Shown here in pieces: positions 54,720 through 63,025 of a stretch of DNA of 64,000 bases. Positions within the stretch are counted from its first letter, which is position 1. Every line of letters starts with the position of its first letter. Source of the DNA: Methanobrevibacter gottschalkii DSM 11977 (lineage in GTDB: Archaea > Methanobacteriota > Methanobacteria > Methanobacteriales > Methanobacteriaceae); contig NZ_RKRG01000002.1 of NCBI RefSeq assembly GCF_003814835.1, positions 372,001-436,000 of the forward strand, read 5' to 3'. The translations under genes were made by a program, and so were the position numbers. Under the pieces are notes generated by a model. The model saw nothing but the letters and a program-made list of their open reading frames with translations, had not been told where the DNA came from and did no database searches.

Positions 54720-55274
54720 ATGATAGTAAAAAAATTAGAAGATATTGCAGAAGTATTTTCAGGAGTACAAATATCTAGATTCATTGATTTAAATGAGAAT
54801 AAATTTCCAGTTATTAAAAATAAATTTGTTGAAGATGAAATTTTAGATTATCATTATGAAAATATTTCTAAAAATATAAATAAAAAATATTATTCAAAAA
54901 AAGGAGATATTATAATTTCTCTTTCACAACCTAATACAGTTAGTTTATTACAAAAAGAAGGATTTATTATTCCAATGTATTTTGCAATTATTCGATTAAA
55001 TGAGGGATATGATTCTTCATTTATATATCATTTAATGAATAGTGATTTGTTCCATAATAAATTACATGTTCTTCTTGAAGGTGGTACTTTAAGAGTTATT
55101 AAAGTTGCTGATTTAAAAAAAATGAAAATTAATATTCCAAATTTTGAAAAACAAAATGATTATGGTAAATTTTTAGATTTAATTGATAAAAAATGTAAAT
55201 TGTTAAATTATAAAAAAAGTTGCAATGAAAAAATTAAAGAATATTTAATTCAAACACAATTAAAAGGTGAATAA
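54720..55274 (+). CDS. hsdS: Half-size type I specificity protein (one target-recognition domain)
   Basis: 184 aa, about half of a normal HsdS. One TRD (residues 1-140: KKLEDIAEVFSGVQISRFID ... GTLRVIKVADLKKMKINIPN) followed by a conserved helical dimer segment (DLIDKKCKLLNYKKSCNEKI). It starts behind GGAGG and ends 2 bp before hsdM, sharing its transcript. Its conserved helix is diverged from the YQDFKKYLMQ of the downstream cassettes, so it is not part of the recombining set. Two half-S proteins can act like one HsdS by dimerising, or it may be incorporated as an alternative specificity. Confidence 0.8.
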   Translation: MIVKKLEDIAEVFSGVQISRFIDLNENKFPVIKNKFVEDEILDYHYENISKNINKKYYSKKGDIIISLSQPNTVSLLQKEGFIIPMYFAIIRLNEGYDSSFIYHLMNSDLFHNKLHVLLEGGTLRVIKVADLKKMKINIPNFEKQNDYGKFLDLIDKKCKLLNYKKSCNEKIKEYLIQTQLKGE

Positions 55275-55276
55275 AG

Positions 55277-56821
55277 ATGTCAGATTATCAAAATAATTTA
55301 GAAAGTAAACTTTGGGCAATTGCCGATGAATTAAGAGGAAATATGGATGCAAATGAATTCAAAAATTATATTCTTGGATTTATTTTCTATAGATATTTGT
55401 CTGAAAAATTAGAATTACACATGAATGAAGAATTAAAAGAAGATGAATTATCTTTCACTGAAGCTTGGGATGATGAAGAATATAAAGATGATTTAATGGA
55501 TGAAGGAATTTCTTCTTTAGGCTACTTCTTAGAACCACAATATCTTTTTAGTACAGTTATTGAAAAAGCAAAAGTTAATGATTTTATTTTAGAAGATTTA
55601 ATTAAATCATTAAATTATATTAGTAATTCTTCTATTGGTACTGATAGTCAAGATGATTTTAGTAATCTTTTTGAAGATGTAGATTTGAATTCTTCAAAAC
55701 TTGGAAAATCTGATGATGATAAAAATAAATTAATTTCAAAAATTTTATTAAATCTTAATGATATTGATTTTAAATTAGGAGATGATGAATCAGATATATT
55801 AGGTGATGCATATGAATATTTAATAAGTCAATTTGCATCAAGTGCAGGTAAAAAAGCAGGAGAGTTTTATACTCCTCAAGAAGTTTCAAAAATACTTGCT
55901 AAAATAGTCACACTTGGTAAAAAGAAACTTAGAAATGTTTATGATCCTACTTGTGGTTCAGGTTCGTTACTTTTGAGAGTTGCTAAAGAAGTTGAAGTTG
56001 GTGATTTCTGTGGTCAGGAATTAAATCAAACCACTTATAACTTAGCTAGAATGAATATGATTCTTCATGGTGTTAAATATGTTGATTTTGATATTAAGCA
56101 AGGAGATTCATTAAAATATCCTCAACATATTGATATGAATTTTGATGCAATAGTAGCGAATCCACCATTTTCTGCAAAATGGTCAGGTGACAAATCATTT
56201 TTAGATGATGAAAGATTTTCTGCATATGGTAAACTTGCACCTAAATCAAAGGCCGATTATGCATTTGTACAACACATGATTTATCATTTAGAAGAAAATG
56301 GAACAATGGCGATTGTTTTACCTCATGGAGTATTATTTAGAGGTGCTGCAGAAGGAACAATACGTAAATATTTAATTGATGAGAAAAATTATTTAGATGC
56401 TGTAATAGGTCTTCCAGCTAATATATTTTATGGAACAAGTATACCCACTGTAATTTTAGTATTTAAAAAATGTCGTGAAGAAGATCAAGAGGTATTATTC
56501 ATTGATGCAAGTAATGACTTTGAAAAAGTCAAAAATCAAAATAAACTCAGATCAGAAGATATTGAAAAAATTGTAAATACTTATGCAAATCGTGAAGAAA
56601 TTGATAAATATTCTCATAAAGCAACAATTGATGAAATCCGTGAAAATGATTTCAATTTAAATATTCCTCGTTATGTTGATACTTTTGAAGAAGAAGAACC
56701 AATAGACTTAAATGAAGTAGTATCTGAACTTAAAATGATTAATGAAGAAATGAAAAAAGTAGATGCTGAAATTAAGAAATATTGTGATGAATTGGGCATC
56801 GAAGCACCAATTTTTGATTGA
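55277..56821 (+). CDS. hsdM: Type I restriction-modification N6-adenine methyltransferase subunit
   Basis: 514 aa. N-terminal helical HsdM domain (LESKLWAIADELRGNMDANE), SAM-binding motif I as VYDPTCGSGSLLL (about residue 223), and the catalytic NPPF in DAIVANPPFSAKW (about 294), which mark an N6-adenine methylase. The C-terminal tail ends in a coiled coil. It methylates target sites chosen by HsdS and, with HsdR, forms the restriction complex. GGTGAA ribosome site. Confidence 0.96.
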   Translation: MSDYQNNLESKLWAIADELRGNMDANEFKNYILGFIFYRYLSEKLELHMNEELKEDELSFTEAWDDEEYKDDLMDEGISSLGYFLEPQYLFSTVIEKAKVNDFILEDLIKSLNYISNSSIGTDSQDDFSNLFEDVDLNSSKLGKSDDDKNKLISKILLNLNDIDFKLGDDESDILGDAYEYLISQFASSAGKKAGEFYTPQEVSKILAKIVTLGKKKLRNVYDPTCGSGSLLLRVAKEVEVGDFCGQELNQTTYNLARMNMILHGVKYVDFDIKQGDSLKYPQHIDMNFDAIVANPPFSAKWSGDKSFLDDERFSAYGKLAPKSKADYAFVQHMIYHLEENGTMAIVLPHGVLFRGAAEGTIRKYLIDEKNYLDAVIGLPANIFYGTSIPTVILVFKKCREEDQEVLFIDASNDFEKVKNQNKLRSEDIEKIVNTYANREEIDKYSHKATIDEIRENDFNLNIPRYVDTFEEEEPIDLNEVVSELKMINEEMKKVDAEIKKYCDELGIEAPIFD

Positions 56822-56830
56822 GTTGGTTTT

Positions 56831-57955
56831 ATGAGTGAAGAAAGATTGGTTCCCAAACTACGATTTAGTGGATTTTCTGATGTATGGGAATCTTATAAAA
56901 TTGGTGATATAAGTAAAACTTATTCTGGAGGAACTCCTTCTACATCAAAAAGAGAATATTATGAAGGAGATATTCCATTTATTAAATCTGGCGAGATTTG
57001 TAAGGATAAAACGGAACATTATATTAATGAAATTGCAATAAATAATTCATCTGCTAAAAAAATTAAAAAAGGGGATTTATTGTTAGCTTTATATGGTGCT
57101 ACAAGTGGTGAAGTTGCAATTTCAAAAATTGATGGTGCTATTAATCAAGCTGTCTTAAAAATAGATAATAATATGGATAATTATTTCCAATACAATTATT
57201 TTTTAAAATATAAAGATAAAATTGTTCATAAATACATTCAGGGAGGTCAAGGAAACCTTTCAGCAAACATTATTAAAAAATTGGAATTTAAATTTCCAAA
57301 ATTAGATGAACAAAAGAGAATAAGTCAATTTTTATTATTAATGGACAAAAAAATTGATTTATTAGAAAACAAACTTCAATATTATCAAGATTTCAAGAAA
57401 TATTTAATGCAACGGATATTCACACAAAACTTAAGATTTGATTTTGATAATGTTAAATTAAAAAATATTTCTAAAATTAATAAAGGTAAACAATTAAATA
57501 AAGATGACATGGTTGAAACTGGCATATTTCATGTTTTAAATGGTGGAAAAGAACCATCAGGTTACACAAATGCATGGAATACTCCTGAAAACACAATTAC
57601 AATAAGTGAGGGTGGAAATTCGTGTGGTTATGTGAATTTCAATACAGAAAAATTTTGGAGTGGGGGGCACTGTTATTATTTAGATAATTTAGCTGAAAAA
57701 GTTGATGGATATTATCTTTATAGTTATTTAAAATTTATCGAACCAAAAATAATGAGATTAAGAGTTGGATCAGGATTACCAAACATTCAAAAAGGAGATA
57801 TTGAGAATATTAAAGTAAAAATAGCTCTTCCAACTGAACAACAAAGAATAAGTAATTTATTGTATTCAACAGATGAAAAGATAATTAATATTGCAAATCA
57901 AAAAGATAATTTTGAACTTTTCAAAAAAGGTTTACTCCAACAAATGTTTGTTTAG
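56831..57955 (+). CDS. hsdS: Type I specificity subunit HsdS, expressed cassette 1
   Basis: 374 aa, two TRDs. The start MSEERLVPK precedes the shared junction LRFSGFSDVWESYKIGDI; TRD1 covers about residues 20-165, the central conserved helix DLLENKLQYYQDFKKYLMQR about 175-200, TRD2 about 205-345, and the C-terminal repeat FKKGLLQQMFV. It is the only full-length cassette with a proper start behind hsdM (9-bp gap), so it is the expression locus. The two TRDs each read half of a bipartite DNA target. Downstream cassettes share its junction sequences. Confidence 0.92.
   Translation: MSEERLVPKLRFSGFSDVWESYKIGDISKTYSGGTPSTSKREYYEGDIPFIKSGEICKDKTEHYINEIAINNSSAKKIKKGDLLLALYGATSGEVAISKIDGAINQAVLKIDNNMDNYFQYNYFLKYKDKIVHKYIQGGQGNLSANIIKKLEFKFPKLDEQKRISQFLLLMDKKIDLLENKLQYYQDFKKYLMQRIFTQNLRFDFDNVKLKNISKINKGKQLNKDDMVETGIFHVLNGGKEPSGYTNAWNTPENTITISEGGNSCGYVNFNTEKFWSGGHCYYLDNLAEKVDGYYLYSYLKFIEPKIMRLRVGSGLPNIQKGDIENIKVKIALPTEQQRISNLLYSTDEKIINIANQKDNFELFKKGLLQQMFV
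56858..56867 (+). repeat. 5' cassette junction CTACGATTTA, copy 1 (expressed locus)
   Basis: A 10-bp sequence encoding L-R-F, ten codons into the expressed hsdS. It recurs in the same reading frame at 58067-58076 and 59348-59357, exactly where the silent cassettes begin to align with hsdS. Upstream sequences differ (CCCAAA here, TTTTTAATA in the cassettes), so this marks the upstream crossover boundary. Confidence 0.75.
57380..57449 (+). repeat. Central hsdS repeat, copy 1
   Basis: 70 bp encoding the YYQDFKKYLMQ-x-IFTQNLRFDFD linker between TRD1 and TRD2. Differs from copy 2 (58661-58730) by 4 bases and from copy 3 (59909-59963) by 1 of 55. A perfect stretch, GATATTCACACAAAACTTAA followed by GAT, is present in all three. 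Confidence 0.9.
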
Positions 57956-58076
57956 AAATTTTTTTGTATTGTTTTTTGTTTAATTAATGGTTATTTTCAT
58001 TATATTGTTCAATAAACCTCTTTTAATTTTTATACGGGCTTGATAACATCTTTTGTATTTTTAATACTACGATTTA
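57935..58076 (+). repeat. 3' cassette end plus spacer, copy 1
   Basis: From CTCCAACAAATGTTTGTTTA (end of hsdS, with stop codon) through a spacer to the next CTACGATTTA. The stretch is strongly similar to 59216-59357, with identical blocks such as TTCATTATATTGTTCAATAA and TCTTTTGTATTTTTAATAC. The noncoding spacer is conserved between cassettes, indicating that whole cassettes were duplicated or moved by recombination. Confidence 0.85.
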
Positions 58077-59236
58077 TGGAGTTTACAGATAATTGGCAAA
58101 CTTATAAATTAGGAGATATATTGACATTTTATTCCACAAATTCATTTTCAAGAGAAAAATTGAACTATGAATTTGGAAATGTTAAAAACATACATTATGG
58201 GGATATTCACACAAAATATCCAACTATTGTTTCATTACAGAATAATAAAGATGTTCCTTTCATTAATGAAGATATAGATTTGTCTAAGTTTAATGAAGAC
58301 CAATATTTACAAGATGGTGATTTAATCATTGTTGACGCATCAGAAGATTATGATGATATTGGAAAAGCTATTGAAGTTATGAATGTCAATGATGAAAAAT
58401 TTTTAGCAGGATTGCATACCATTTTAGCTCGTGATGAAAAGAATATAACTGTTAATGGATTTAAAGCAGATCTTTTTTCAACTAATACTCTCAAAACAAA
58501 AATTAAAGTAATTGCAAATGGAATATCTGTATTAGGAATCAGTAAGAAAAATATTTCAAAATTAGAAGTTAAAATCCCTTCTAAAAGAGAACAACAAGAA
58601 ATTGTTAGTTTTATTAATACTATAGATAGAAAAATAGAACTATTAGAAGAAAAACATCAGTATTATCAAGATTTTAAGAAGTATTTGATGCAACAGATAT
58701 TCACACAAAACTTAAGATTTGATTTTGATAAAGAATGGGAAAATATTAGATTGAAAGATTTTTTAAAATCTTCTTCATCAAGTTTATCTTTGAATGATTT
58801 AGAAGAAAATCATGGAGAATATGGTTTATATGGTGCTACAGGAATTGTTAAATTAATCAATTTCTATGAAAAAACAGAACCTTATTTATCCATTGTTAAA
58901 GATGGTGCAGGAGTTGGAAGAATTTTTTTATGCGAACCAAATACTTCCATTGTTGGAACAATGCAATATCTTACTCCTAAAGAAGGAGTGGATTTAGAAT
59001 TTTCATATTATCTTTTAAATACCATTGAATTTAGAAAATATGTTGTTGGAAGTACAATCCCTCACATATATTTTAAAGATTATTCTAAAGAGAAACTATT
59101 GGTTCCTCAAATTGAAGAACAACAAGAAATTGCAAGTATTTTATCAAATATTGATAATAAACTCAATTTGATACAAGACAGAATTAATCATATGGGACAA
59201 TTCAAGAAAGGGCTGCTCCAACAAATGTTTGTTTAA
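58076..59236 (+). CDS. hsdS: HsdS cassette 2 (full length, probably silent)
   Basis: The alignment with hsdS begins at codon CTA 58067 (LRFMEFTDNWQTYKLGDIL); an in-frame ATG lies at 58076 but has no ribosome site, and an upstream TTG at 58040 lies in the duplicated spacer. Full-length otherwise (about 386 aa): TRD1 to about 58650, conserved helix EEKHQYYQDFKKYLMQQIFT, TRD2 with a sequence different from cassette 1 (YGLYGATGIVKLINFYEKTE), and the C-terminal FKKGLLQQMFV. Probably a donor of recognition domains for the expressed locus; weak readthrough translation cannot be excluded. Confidence 0.85.
   Translation: MEFTDNWQTYKLGDILTFYSTNSFSREKLNYEFGNVKNIHYGDIHTKYPTIVSLQNNKDVPFINEDIDLSKFNEDQYLQDGDLIIVDASEDYDDIGKAIEVMNVNDEKFLAGLHTILARDEKNITVNGFKADLFSTNTLKTKIKVIANGISVLGISKKNISKLEVKIPSKREQQEIVSFINTIDRKIELLEEKHQYYQDFKKYLMQQIFTQNLRFDFDKEWENIRLKDFLKSSSSSLSLNDLEENHGEYGLYGATGIVKLINFYEKTEPYLSIVKDGAGVGRIFLCEPNTSIVGTMQYLTPKEGVDLEFSYYLLNTIEFRKYVVGSTIPHIYFKDYSKEKLLVPQIEEQQEIASILSNIDNKLNLIQDRINHMGQFKKGLLQQMFV
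58661..58730 (+). repeat. Central hsdS repeat, copy 2
   Basis: 66 of 70 bases equal to copy 1; the last 35 are identical. In the same orientation and reading frame as copies 1 and 3. Confidence 0.9.
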
Positions 59237-59357
59237 ACTATTTTAGGATTGTTTTTTGTTTAATTAATGCCTATTTTCATTATATTGTTCAATAAACCCC
59301 TTTTAATTTTTATGATGACTTGATAACCTCTTTTGTATTTTTAATACCTACGATTTA
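59216..59357 (+). repeat. 3' cassette end plus spacer, copy 2
   Basis: Duplicate of 57935-58076, ending in the third CTACGATTTA junction (59348-59357). Small differences are scattered in the spacer (for example TTAATGCC against TTAATGGT), so the duplication is not brand new. Confidence 0.85.
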
Positions 59358-59965
59358 ACGAATTTAATGAAAATTGGAATCAATATTTTTTGAAAGATGT
59401 AATCCAATCATTCATTAATGGTCAAACTCCATCAAGGAATAATGATTCATATTGGAATGGAGATATTCCATGGGTTTCAAGTGGGGAATTGAATTATAAT
59501 TTCATTAATTCAACTATTGAACAAATAACAAAAGAAGGTAAAGATAATGCCAATTTAAAATTATTATCTCCAGGAACATTTTTAATGGCAATAACTGGAT
59601 TAGAAGCTTCAGGAACAAGAGGTAGCTGTGCAATTTTAGGTATTGAATCTACAACAAACCAATCTTGTATGGCATTAATTCCAAAAAAAGATAAATTATG
59701 TACTCAATTTTTATATTGTTGGTATTTAAAAGTTGGAGAACATTATGGTATCAAATATACTCAAGGAACAAAACAACAAAGTTATAATAAAGAATTATTG
59801 GAAAAATTACCAATTACAATTCCTAATCTAAATGAACAGGATAAAATAACCAAATTTTTATCTTCAGTAAATCATAAAATTGACTTGTTAGAAGAAAAAC
59901 ATGAAATGTATCAAGATTTCAAGAAATATTTAATGCAACAGATATTCACACAAAACTTAAGATAA
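59348..59965 (+). pseudogene. hsdS: Silent hsdS cassette 3 (TRD1 half without start codon)
   Basis: The frame opens at the CTACGATTTA junction and is preceded by a stop codon (TAA at 59342), so it has no start: LRFNEFNENWNQYFLKDVIQ, then a TRD (TPSRNNDSYWNGDIPWVSSG ... GTKQQSYNKELLEKLPITIP) and the conserved helix EEKHEMYQDFKKYLMQQIFT, then ends at QNLR-stop exactly inside the central repeat. It thus stores only an N-terminal recognition domain. Insertion into the expressed locus between junction and central repeat would give an intact HsdS with a new half-specificity. Confidence 0.8.
59909..59963 (+). repeat. Central hsdS repeat, copy 3 (end of the array)
   Basis: 55 bp matching copy 1 with a single difference, ending at CTTAAGAT; similarity stops abruptly here, directly before AAATATG. 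This is the 3' border of the cassette array. Confidence 0.88.
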
Positions 59966-60184
59966 ATATGTTTTTGTATATAAAGAAAGTGATTGGGCAC
60001 TGTTCAATTCTCTATTTTTATATATTTAATTTTATAATTTTTATTTTTAAATTTTCATTATTTAACATTTTTTTAAATCTTTTTAATTCTTTTTATATGA
60101 TTTTTTAAGAATATATTGAATATTCTTTAGTTTTTTAATTTCTAACAAATTATTATTTATCTACGGTAATGTTATAATTTTATC

Positions 60185-61180
60185 ATGAAAACTAGAATAA
60201 TTAACAAAATTAAATCAAAAATGAAATTATATTTGGATGAAAATCAATTAGTCATATTGGATGAAACTTTAAGAAATATTCTTAAAGATTATGATTTGGT
60301 TGAAACTGAAAGTGAATTTACTATAAAAGAATCTAAGGAAAATTCTATTTTATTAATGAATTTTTTAGCATCTAAACATGTTGAAGGTTGTTCTGAAAGG
60401 ACCATTACTTATTATCACACAACTATTGCAAAAATGCTAGAGTCTATTAGTAAAAAAATTGAATTCATTTCAACTGATGATTTAAGGAAATACTTGGCTG
60501 ATTATAGAAAAGTAAATGGAGCATCTAAAACAACAGTGGATAATATTAGAAGAGTCCTTTCAAGTTTTTTTAGTTGGCTTGAAGATGAAGATTATATTTT
60601 AAAAAATCCTGTTCGTCGAATTCACAAAATCAAAACTAAAAAAGTTGTTAAAGAGGTTTTGAGTGATGAGCATTTTGAAGTTTTAAGGGATAATTGTGAT
60701 AATATTAGGGATCTTGCAATGATTGAACTTTTAGCTTCAACTGGTATACGTGTAGGTGAACTGGTTAATCTTAATATTGATGATGTTTTATTTAATGAAC
60801 GAGAATGTGTTGTATTAGGTAAGGGTGATTCTGAAAGGATTGTTTACTTTGATGCAAAAACAAAAATTCACTTACTAAAATATTTGGAGTCAAGAAAAGA
60901 TAATAATCCTGCTCTTTTTGTGTCATTTAAAAAACCATTTAAACGGCTGGGAATTAACGGTGTTGAGCGGAGAATAAGGGAACTTGGTAATGGGGCTAAT
61001 ATTAAAAAAGTACATCCCCATAAATTTAGAAGAACTATGGCAACAAATGCAATAGATAAAGGAATGCCGATTGAACAAGTTCAAAAACTTCTAGGTCATG
61101 TGCAAATTGATACAACAATGCAGTATGCAATGGTTAATCAGAACAATGTTAAAATAGCCCATAGGAAATTTATTGGATAA
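60185..61180 (+). CDS. Tyrosine recombinase (XerC/D-type integrase)
   Basis: 331 aa. An extended N-terminus (1-50), SAM-like core-binding domain (about 55-145, MNFLASKHVEGCSERTITYY), and catalytic domain with the residues R (STGIRVGELVNLNIDDV, about 194), K, H-x-x-R (HPHKFRRTMA, about 280), H (LLGHVQIDTTMQYA, about 303) and the nucleophile Tyr in MQYAMV. No phage genes are nearby. It lies directly beyond the hsdS cassettes and is the obvious candidate to shuffle them. A general Xer role cannot be ruled out, but the position next to the array favours specialisation. Confidence 0.88.
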   Translation: MKTRIINKIKSKMKLYLDENQLVILDETLRNILKDYDLVETESEFTIKESKENSILLMNFLASKHVEGCSERTITYYHTTIAKMLESISKKIEFISTDDLRKYLADYRKVNGASKTTVDNIRRVLSSFFSWLEDEDYILKNPVRRIHKIKTKKVVKEVLSDEHFEVLRDNCDNIRDLAMIELLASTGIRVGELVNLNIDDVLFNERECVVLGKGDSERIVYFDAKTKIHLLKYLESRKDNNPALFVSFKKPFKRLGINGVERRIRELGNGANIKKVHPHKFRRTMATNAIDKGMPIEQVQKLLGHVQIDTTMQYAMVNQNNVKIAHRKFIG

Positions 61181-61238
61181 ATTTATATCACAATTAAAAT
61201 ATAATTTATAAGTAGTTTATCTTTTTGGAGACATTTGT

Positions 61239-62909
61239 ATGGATGCTGGAAAATTACAATTATTATATTTTTTAAGTCAAAATCAACAGTTATCAATTCC
61301 AATTTATCAAAGAAAATATAGTTGGAGTGAAAAAGAATGTAGTCAACTTTTAGAGGATATTTTGCGAGTTGGTGAAAGTGATGAACAAAACCATTTTATC
61401 GGATCTATTGTTTATATGAATCAAAAAGGCCACATTGCAAGTCCTATTAATAGTTTGATGATTATTGATGGTCAGCAAAGAGCAACTACAATTACATTAT
61501 TAATTTCAGCTATTGTTGAATTTTTATTTAAAAATCCAAATGATAATGTAATGTCTCCTGAAAATTTTATTAGTTATTACCTTTTAAATGATAGAGAAAA
61601 AGGAGAAACTAGATATAAACTTATTTTGACTCAAGATGATAAAAGAACTTTAATTAAAATAATTGATTATCTTGAAACTAGTGATGAAATTCCATTTGAT
61701 AGCAATGATTCTATTAGAATTAAAGAGAACTTTGAATTTTTCAAAAAGAAGATTAATACGGACAACATAGAAATTCTTTTCAATGGGTTAAATAAATTAT
61801 TAATTATTTTTGTTGCATTGGAACATAATATTGATAATCCTCAATTGATTTTTGAAAGTTTAAACTCTACTGGTTTAGAATTATCTCAGGTGGATTTAAT
61901 TAGAAATTATATTCTAATGGGTTTGGTTCCGGAAGAACAAGAAAAATTATATAATGATTTTTGGCATGAAATAGAAACTTTATTTGAGAAAAATGAGGGG
62001 AATTTTGATAAATTCATTAGAGATTATCTGACAGTTAAAACGGATAAAGTTCCTGTATTTAGAAATATTTATTCTGATTTTAAAAAATATTCAGCACAAA
62101 TTGATGTTAAAGAATTAGTTAAAGATATCCACAAATATGCTTTCTATTTCAATTCAATTGCTTTTGGTGCTGAGGAGAATCCGAAACTGAAAGAATCCCT
62201 TGACAGTTTAAATAGTTTGGGTTATGATGTAACTGATCCATTTATGCTTCATTTATATAGGGATTACAAAGAAAATAAATTGTCCACTGATGATTTCTGT
62301 GAAATTATTAAATATACTGAAAGTTATTTGCTTAGAAGATTGATTTGTTCTATTCCAACACCATCTTTAAATAAAACATTTGCTGGAATGTATGTTCAAA
62401 TTGACAATACAAGTCATTTAAGTTCATATAAAGCGATTTTACGTTCAAAAGAAAATTATCAAAGAATGCCGAGCAATAGGGAATTCGTAGCCAATTTTAG
62501 ACAAAGGGATATTTACAATTTAAGATCAAAAAATAGGGATTATATATTCGATAAATTTGAAAATTGGGGCTCAAAAGAAAAAACTAATATTCAAAATTAC
62601 ACTATTGAACATATCATGCCTCAAAATCCAAATCTTTCACAAGATTGGAAGCTAGAACTTGGAGAACAATGGGCAGATATTCAAAAGACTTATTTGCATA
62701 CAATTGGGAACTTAACATTAACAGGGTATAATTCGGAGTTAAGTGATAGGTCATTCAATGAAAAAAGAGATATGGCTGGAGGTTTTAAAGATAGTGCTAT
62801 TAGATTAAATATTTATTTGCAGGATTTAAATAATTGGAATGAAAATGAAATTAAATTAAGGACAAACAGATTTGTAGAAAAAGCTAAAACAATTTGGCCA
62901 TATCCGTAA
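61239..62909 (+). CDS. DUF262/DUF1524 (GmrSD-like) modification-dependent restriction protein
   Basis: 556 aa. N-terminal DUF262 (ParB-like NTPase) with IPIYQRKYSWSEKECSQLLE and the DGQQR nucleotide motif in MIIDGQQRATTITLL (about residue 80); C-terminal DUF1524 HNH-type nuclease with TIEHIMPQNPNLS (about 458) and HTIGNLTLTGYNSELSD. Fused GmrS-GmrD proteins cut modified phage DNA such as glucosylated hydroxymethylcytosine DNA (type IV restriction). It lies 58 bp after the recombinase gene with its own GGAGAC site, extending the defence island. Confidence 0.9.
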   Translation: MDAGKLQLLYFLSQNQQLSIPIYQRKYSWSEKECSQLLEDILRVGESDEQNHFIGSIVYMNQKGHIASPINSLMIIDGQQRATTITLLISAIVEFLFKNPNDNVMSPENFISYYLLNDREKGETRYKLILTQDDKRTLIKIIDYLETSDEIPFDSNDSIRIKENFEFFKKKINTDNIEILFNGLNKLLIIFVALEHNIDNPQLIFESLNSTGLELSQVDLIRNYILMGLVPEEQEKLYNDFWHEIETLFEKNEGNFDKFIRDYLTVKTDKVPVFRNIYSDFKKYSAQIDVKELVKDIHKYAFYFNSIAFGAEENPKLKESLDSLNSLGYDVTDPFMLHLYRDYKENKLSTDDFCEIIKYTESYLLRRLICSIPTPSLNKTFAGMYVQIDNTSHLSSYKAILRSKENYQRMPSNREFVANFRQRDIYNLRSKNRDYIFDKFENWGSKEKTNIQNYTIEHIMPQNPNLSQDWKLELGEQWADIQKTYLHTIGNLTLTGYNSELSDRSFNEKRDMAGGFKDSAIRLNIYLQDLNNWNENEIKLRTNRFVEKAKTIWPYP

Positions 62910-63025
62910 GATGTTAAAATACTTTTTGGACATTATTGTAAATTAACCATCTACTATATATATTAATTAAAAACATAATTTAAATCATTGGTAAGTTAAT
63001 TTTAATTAACTGAAGGTTTGATAAT

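Noticed and set aside
56858-59963. Invertible hsdS switch of the usual type
   Set aside because: All junctions and central repeats lie in the same orientation. I found no inverted partner nearby, so inversion between these copies is impossible.
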